DNA of 64,000 nt from Paenibacillus sp. FSL H7-0331 (lineage in GTDB: Bacteria > Bacillota > Bacilli > Paenibacillales > NBRC-103111), in contig NZ_MRTH01000015.1 of the NCBI RefSeq assembly GCF_001956045.1, forward strand, positions 62,001 to 126,000, written 5' to 3'. The notes under the pieces were generated by a model. That model saw nothing but the letters and a program-made list of their open reading frames with translations. It had not been told where the DNA came from and did not search any database. Within the stretch, counting starts at the first letter, position 1. Each line of letters starts with the position of its first letter. This document shows positions 59,191 through 64,000 of this stretch, one piece after another. Made by a program: the position numbers and the translations under genes.

Positions 59191-62100
59191 CTATTTGATT
59201 ATTATAGGTAAAATCTGTAGCAGCATAAAGCGCATATCATCACTATCAATCTTTCCATCTTGATTGATATCGAACATATGAGTAGAGAAGTGTGACACGT
59301 CTTCTACGGTTATATTACCATCACCATTCAAATCAACGTAACCCAAGGAAGGCTGGGCCGAACGGTTGATCGTCACTTCAAAGGATTTTTGCTGGCCGTC
59401 ATGCGTAGTTACAACGATTGTTAAAGAGCGGGTTCCCGTTGCTAAATTCGATACCAGGATGGAGTTCGCCGTGTACGTGGCCCCGGTTACGCTGAATGAA
59501 GCATTGGGATCGGAAAGAACTACACTCAGGTCCACTGATTTGATCTCATACCCTACATCCAGATGATAACTGTTGGAGGTACGCTGCAAAATCTTGTTCA
59601 TATAAGTGATCGTACTGATATCAGCTACGCCCAAACCTTGCTTATTCACATCTATGGTGTAAGTCTTGCTAGATACATGATCAGGTGCTGTCACTTTGAC
59701 AGAAACGGTGTTAGACCCGATATGATTCAGATATACAGCGCCAGTTACCGTTGTGCCGTCAGCTATAATTTCATATCTGGCTTGAGAATCAACAGGAACA
59801 GCAAATACCTGAACACTGTAAACACTATTCATTACACTTGCTGCGTAGCTCGTCGTACCTGAGGAAAACGCTGGATTCAACGTGCCTGTACTCAGCGATA
59901 AACTAGTTAAATCCGCGTTATTGCTCGCTGCTCGGCTGACCGTTACCGTATAAGTCTTCGTTGAGTTATCCTCTGCCGTCACCACTACTGTGACGGTATT
60001 AGCTCCTACATTCAATGGAACTGTTGCTGCATTGCCGCTGGTTACCGTGTTTCCGTTTACCTTAAGCGTCGACGTGTTATCCGCTAATGTTGGCGTCACT
60101 TTCAGGCTGCTTACAGGGTAAGCTACAGCACCTGTGTAACTGATCGTTCCTGATGCAAATGCTGGCGAAAGCGTTCCTTGATCCAGCATCAGATTGCTTA
60201 AATCAGCATTATTACTCGGGGCTGCTCGGTTAACTGTTACTGTATAAGTCCTCGTCGAATTATCCTGTGCTGTCACCACCACCATGACGGTATTAGCTCC
60301 TACATTCAATGGAACGGTTACCGCATTGCCACTGGTTGCTTCGTTCCCATTTACCTTAAGTGTCGCCTTGTTATCCGCTATTGTCGGAGTTACATTCAGG
60401 CTGCTTACAAGGTAACCTACATCATTTGTGTAGCTGATGATTCCTGATGCAAATGCTGGTGATAGCGAGCCTTGATCCAGTATCAGATCACTCAAATCAG
60501 CATTATTACTCGGGGCTGCTCGGTTGACCGTTACCGTATAAGTTTTCGTCGAATTATCCTGTGCTGTCACTTCTACCGTGATGGTATTAGCTCCTACATT
60601 CAATGGGATGGTTACCCCACTGCCGCTGGTTACCGTGTTCCCATTCACCTTAAGCACTGCCGTGTTATCCGCTATTGTCGGAGTCACATTCAAGCTGCTT
60701 ACAGGGTAAGCTACATCATTCGTATAGCTGATGATTCCTGATGCAAATACCGGTGAAAGTGTTCCTTGGTCCAGCACCAGATTGCTTAAGTCGGCATTAT
60801 TGCTCGGTGCCGCCCTGGTGACCGTTATTGTATAACTCTTCTTCGAGTTATCTTGTGCTGTTACCTCTACCGTGATGGTATTAGTGCCAATATTCAAAGG
60901 GACAGTTACCGCTTTACCATTGGTTTCCGTATTCCCATTTACCTTGAGCGCTGCCGTGCTATCCGCTATTGTCGGAGTCACATTCAAGCTGCTTACAGGG
61001 TAAGCTACATCGTCCTTGTAGCTGATGATTCCTGATTCAAACGCAGGTGTTAATGTTCCTTGATCCACAATCAAATTACTTAAGTCGGCATTACTGCTGG
61101 CAGCACGGTTGACGAGTACCGTATAGATCTTTTGTGTCGTGCCATCTTGAGCTGTAACTACGATCGTAATTGTATTGGAGCCTACTGTGATAGGCAAGTT
61201 TACCGGACTACCGCTTGTTGCTGCAGTTCCGTTCACTTTGAGCGTTGCCGTACTGTCCGCTATAATCGGAGTCACATTCAAGCTGCTTACAGGGTGAGCT
61301 ACATCATTCGTGTAGCTGATGGTTCCTGATTCAAACACAGGTGTTAGTGTTCCTTGGTCAACAATCAAATTACTCAAGTCGGCATTGCTGCTGGCAGCAC
61401 GATTGACGGTAACTGTATAAGTCTTTTGTGTCGTGCCGTCCTGGGCTGTAACCAATATCGTGATGGGGTTAGACCCTATATTCAATGGGATTGTTACGGC
61501 ACTACCACTTGCAGCGGCGCTTCCATTGAGCTTAACCGTTGCATTACTGTCTGCTAAAATAGCGGTTACCTCTATACTACTCACTGCATTAGCCGCTGCA
61601 GAAGTATAGCTTATTGTTCCCGCTGCGAACGGAGGCGATAGTGAGCCTTGGCTAAGCGTCAAATTACTCAGGTTGGCATTCGTACTTAATGCTTGCGATT
61701 CCATCCAGCCTTCTTGGCCTACAGCAACAAACTGGCTTTGGCCATAAGCAACAGCATTGAAAAATTTTGTAGTATTCGAGGTTTCATTCGTCCAGGTAAC
61801 GCCGTCAGATGAGGAAATAATTTTCCCGTTATCACCTGCGGCGACAAATTTTCCAGCTCCATAAGCGGCACCGTTTATTCCTGCTGAACCGTTCGGAACA
61901 GCCCGCGATGTCCAAGTGGCACCATCTGGTGATGTGAGCAGGGTTCCCGATGACCCCACAGCTATAAACAAACTGCTGCCATAAGCTCCTCCCCACAGAT
62001 CATTCGTTGTGCCTGAGGTTTGTAGTGTCCATGTAATTCCGTCAGATGAGCTATAGATAGTACCCGCAGATCCTGCCGCGATAAACTTTCCCCCACCGTA

Positions 62101-62634
62101 TAGGACTCTATTGAGATCCTCTGATCCCTTAGTTTGTGAACTCCAGCTTATCCCATCTGTAGAGGTGGTTATTACCCCACCTTTCCCAACGGCTACTATG
62201 CGGGACCCACTATAAGCAACAGCGTATAGGTCGTTAACCGTCCCCGAAGCTTGTTGAATCCAGGTCCCGCTATTACCGGTAGGAGAAGTCATAATATTAG
62301 CAGCATTGGAGCCAACCGCAACCCATTGAGTCCCTGTATACACAGCATCATTAGGAATAAACGGAACAGCCTGTTTAACCCATGTAATCCCATCTGCAGA
62401 CGAAACAATCTCACTGCTTACAGGATCAACAGCGAGCCATTTTCCTCCGCCAAAAGCAGCATTTTGAAGCTGCCCTGTGATCGTAGCGTTCGAGGTTTGG
62501 CTTGTCCAAATACCCGAAGCCATAACCATATTGTGAAAGCCATAGAATACGCTAAGCAAGGAAATCGCTAATATGGTTAGCAGCAATTTGGGTGATTGCC
62601 GAAACTGCTTAGCTATTCGTATTCTGATCATCAT
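59191..62634 (-). CDS. secreted protein: beta-propeller, cadherin-like repeats, dockerin-like C-terminus
   Basis: A 1147-residue protein. A signal-type hydrophobic segment (about 17-40) is followed by a propeller-like part (about 42-305) with repeats of the type KFIAAGSAGTIYSSSDGITW, as in Ycf48/sialidase-like propellers. Then come seven cadherin-like beta-sandwich repeats of about 98 residues from about 315 (NADLSNLxLDQGTLxPxF...ISY...TYTVTVNRA), one divergent repeat (about 1000-1095), and a C-terminal dockerin-like pair of calcium loops (DLNGDGNITVEDV, DINQDGKIDSDDM). The repeats are nearly identical in places at DNA level, which suggests recent amplification. It is probably an extracellular adhesin or scaffold-bound protein. 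AAGGGGG precedes the ATG. Confidence 0.85.
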   Translation of the reverse strand: MMIRIRIAKQFRQSPKLLLTILAISLLSVFYGFHNMVMASGIWTSQTSNATITGQLQNAAFGGGKWLAVDPVSSEIVSSADGITWVKQAVPFIPNDAVYTGTQWVAVGSNAANIMTSPTGNSGTWIQQASGTVNDLYAVAYSGSRIVAVGKGGVITTSTDGISWSSQTKGSEDLNRVLYGGGKFIAAGSAGTIYSSSDGITWTLQTSGTTNDLWGGAYGSSLFIAVGSSGTLLTSPDGATWTSRAVPNGSAGINGAAYGAGKFVAAGDNGKIISSSDGVTWTNETSNTTKFFNAVAYGQSQFVAVGQEGWMESQALSTNANLSNLTLSQGSLSPPFAAGTISYTSAAANAVSSIEVTAILADSNATVKLNGSAAASGSAVTIPLNIGSNPITILVTAQDGTTQKTYTVTVNRAASSNADLSNLIVDQGTLTPVFESGTISYTNDVAHPVSSLNVTPIIADSTATLKVNGTAATSGSPVNLPITVGSNTITIVVTAQDGTTQKIYTVLVNRAASSNADLSNLIVDQGTLTPAFESGIISYKDDVAYPVSSLNVTPTIADSTAALKVNGNTETNGKAVTVPLNIGTNTITVEVTAQDNSKKSYTITVTRAAPSNNADLSNLVLDQGTLSPVFASGIISYTNDVAYPVSSLNVTPTIADNTAVLKVNGNTVTSGSGVTIPLNVGANTITVEVTAQDNSTKTYTVTVNRAAPSNNADLSDLILDQGSLSPAFASGIISYTNDVGYLVSSLNVTPTIADNKATLKVNGNEATSGNAVTVPLNVGANTVMVVVTAQDNSTRTYTVTVNRAAPSNNADLSNLMLDQGTLSPAFASGTISYTGAVAYPVSSLKVTPTLADNTSTLKVNGNTVTSGNAATVPLNVGANTVTVVVTAEDNSTKTYTVTVSRAASNNADLTSLSLSTGTLNPAFSSGTTSYAASVMNSVYSVQVFAVPVDSQARYEIIADGTTVTGAVYLNHIGSNTVSVKVTAPDHVSSKTYTIDVNKQGLGVADISTITYMNKILQRTSNSYHLDVGYEIKSVDLSVVLSDPNASFSVTGATYTANSILVSNLATGTRSLTIVVTTHDGQQKSFEVTINRSAQPSLGYVDLNGDGNITVEDVSHFSTHMFDINQDGKIDSDDMRFMLLQILPIIIK

Positions 62635-62691
62635 TAGATCCCCCTTTCATCACTTACCTAATGCTGCTTCCTTAACATTTGATACTTGATA

Positions 62692-63231
62692 CTATGACCG
62701 AGGTGGAAATTCTCCGCTCAGACAAATGATAAAGTTCATCGCGAGAAAGGGCTGCATGTTGTTGTGCGGTTGACCATTTCCAGCTGCAGAAAGTGCACTT
62801 GGATGCATCGTTACATTGGCATTTGCGCTGTATATCGGAGCTTGCTGCGGATGAGGTCTGCCTTGAGCGGGTGCCTCTGCCCAATAATGATTGGCAGGAT
62901 CGATTGAAGAGCCCGGTATTTCATAAGCCTGAGCCGCATGAGTGTGTCTTGGCATTTCAGATGCGCTAAGCGTTACCGAATTAACACCAACTTGTTCGCC
63001 TACAGTGCGTGGTGACAAGCCTGCCCCCTGCCCTTGATTCATCGGAGCAGCCCCATTCAGATTGGGTAATGCAAAATTAGTAGTGCCATTTCCGCCATAC
63101 TGAGCACCCAGAATGGAAAAAAGTGCCGTATTCTGAGAGATTGATAATAGCTGGCCGTTACATAAGGCCCAATTTACAGGCGCAAAATTACCTGAGAAAA
63201 TCCGTATTTCTCCAATATAAGCGTCTGCCAT
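62692..63231 (-). CDS. phage tail-collar domain protein (MdpB-like), second of three whole or partial copies
   Basis: A 179-residue protein. N-terminal tail-collar domain (EIRIFSGNFAPVNWALCNGQ, LFSILGAQYGGNGTTNFALPNL) and C-terminal QPHNNMQPFLAMNFIICL block. In phages this domain sits at the fibre attachment point; free-standing copies in Gram-positive genomes are annotated as microcystin-dependent-protein-like. No other phage genes are in view. AAAGGGGGG precedes the ATG. It lies 15 nt after the gene at 63247 and 57 nt before the repeat-protein gene. Confidence 0.88.
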   Translation of the reverse strand: MADAYIGEIRIFSGNFAPVNWALCNGQLLSISQNTALFSILGAQYGGNGTTNFALPNLNGAAPMNQGQGAGLSPRTVGEQVGVNSVTLSASEMPRHTHAAQAYEIPGSSIDPANHYWAEAPAQGRPHPQQAPIYSANANVTMHPSALSAAGNGQPHNNMQPFLAMNFIICLSGEFPPRS

Positions 63232-63246
63232 ATGATTAACCCCCCT

Positions 63247-63744
63247 TTAACTCCTTGATGGATAAATCCCTTGTGTTGCAATACAATAATTCAACGTCAA
63301 GTAGGGCTGCATATTGGAATGAGGCTGACTGCCACCAGTATTGGCAATTGCTGTTCCATTCATTGGTGTAATAGCTGCTGCAGGGCCATATAGGTTGTTT
63401 TGCATACCCCATACTTGGTTTTGAGGGGAAACGCTTGTTGAAGGAGCTGATGAACCCTGAGCCAAGTGCGAATGAGTTGGCATTTCATTTATATTTAAAG
63501 TATGACCTGCTTCTCCCCCTTGTTGCCCAAGCGTAAGGTTTGAACCCACATGAACAGGAACGCGTCCTCGCAAGTCAGGTAAAGCAAACGTCGTTGTACC
63601 ATTTCCTCCGTATGTGGTGCCAAGCAGCGAGAAGAGCGCTTGATTGGTGGCAATCGACATGGTTTGACCATTACACAATGCCCATCCTCTTGGGGCACGC
63701 GCATAGGAAAACAACCGAATTTCAGCTAAAAAAGGATCTGACAT
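63247..63744 (-). CDS. phage tail-collar domain protein (MdpB-like)
   Basis: A 165-residue paralogue of the neighbour, with EIRLFSYARAPRGWALCNGQ, TTYGGNGTTTFALPDLRGR and QPHSNMQPYLTLNYCIATQGIYP. GGAGGTG precedes the ATG. It lies in the middle of three tandem copies on the minus strand. Its role is unknown; structural similarity to fibre proteins suggests a trimeric surface or contractile-structure component. Confidence 0.88.
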   Translation of the reverse strand: MSDPFLAEIRLFSYARAPRGWALCNGQTMSIATNQALFSLLGTTYGGNGTTTFALPDLRGRVPVHVGSNLTLGQQGGEAGHTLNINEMPTHSHLAQGSSAPSTSVSPQNQVWGMQNNLYGPAAAITPMNGTAIANTGGSQPHSNMQPYLTLNYCIATQGIYPSRS

Positions 63745-63780
63745 TTAAGCACCTCCGACTTGATTTAGTAAATAAAACGG

Positions 63781-64000
63781 CTAGTCAAAAGACGGGAAAA
63801 TTCCTTCCAGTGCGATAATAAAGCTAATTGTCAGGGAGGGCATCATGTTGCCGTGCGGCTGATTTCCACCTTCCAGCGAGATGGTTTGCTGGTTCAGCGT
63901 GACAGGATTGCCATTCGCCTCAGTATACGTTTTGGCTACGTTGGTCGCCCAAATAGCATTGCTTGGAGAGGCTTGAATTCCCGTTTGGGTAGAAGCTTGA
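63781..64000 (-). CDS. phage tail-collar domain protein, C-terminal part
   Basis: Partial gene that begins outside the window. The readable C-terminus contains SPSNAIWATNVAKTYTEANG, GGNQPHGNMMPSLTISFII and ends EGIFPSFD, aligned with the C-termini of the two following tail-collar proteins. It ends 36 nt before the next gene. Confidence 0.82.
   Translation of the reverse strand, partial: QASTQTGIQASPSNAIWATNVAKTYTEANGNPVTLNQQTISLEGGNQPHGNMMPSLTISFIIALEGIFPSFD

Noticed and set aside
60472..61557. Several plus-strand open frames of 60-90 codons inside the cadherin-like repeats
   Set aside because: They recur with the 294-bp repeat period and are antisense shadows of the repeat-protein gene.
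62692..64000. Prophage remnant
   Set aside because: Only tail-collar domains are present; no capsid, terminase, integrase or lysis genes are visible and the set fits free-standing MdpB-like genes.

Overview
The window looks like a chromosomal segment of a Paenibacillus-type member of the Bacillota. The evidence is strong AGGAGG-type ribosome binding sites, TTG and GTG starts, large YesN-type AraC regulators, LplABC-like sugar transporters, a T-box leader, SPII lipoproteins, and DUF5696 and NHL/Yip1 proteins. This assignment is inference from gene content; no rRNA or other taxonomic marker is present.

Layout. Positions 1-1550 hold a truncated TetR gene and a MATE efflux gene behind a TetR-like operator. 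Positions 1700-3040 (+) hold a small Arg/Ile-rich protein and an S66 carboxypeptidase. Positions 3200-24850 (almost all -) form a glycoside utilisation locus. It encodes an LplABC-like importer, two different GH38 alpha-mannosidases, a GmhA-type SIS isomerase, an HldE-like PfkB kinase, a HAD phosphatase, a ROK sugar kinase, a DapA/NanA-like lyase, a DUF4432 epimerase-like protein and a tandem-duplicated deoxyhypusine-synthase-like protein. Its regulators are an AraC-type membrane protein and a ROK repressor, and candidate operators for both are visible.

Positions 24900-30100 and 47600-57600 look like two parts of one organosulfur/flavin regulon: nitroreductase, FAD oxidoreductase, five NtaA/SnaA-type FMN monooxygenases, one SsuD-like enzyme, two paralogous lipoproteins and an isopropylmalate-dehydrogenase-like enzyme. 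Five units start with a sigma-A type promoter (four with TTGACA, one with TTGCCA) followed by a small structured leader that ends in an intrinsic terminator. A sixth leader copy lies between genes. The hairpin at the heart of the leader shows compensatory changes, and I know of no described RNA that matches it.

Positions 30167-46319 (-) are a tightly coupled ten-gene operon: MsmX-like ATPase, a 1001-residue solute-binding fusion, two permease pairs, an NHL/TPR/Yip1 membrane protein, a DUF5696 protein and a heterodimeric ABC exporter. Positions 57660-59100 hold a T-box leader and a chorismate mutase/DAHP synthase gene. Positions 59190-64000 (-) hold a large secreted repeat protein with a dockerin-like C-terminus, preceded by three tandem tail-collar genes, the first of which runs off the window.

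Two non-coding repeat families are scattered between genes: a 175-205 bp element with terminal and internal inverted repeats (four copies), and a short hairpin plus TTCGTAAGCAT tail (about ten copies, with compensatory stem changes). One hairpin copy is inserted inside one of the larger elements.
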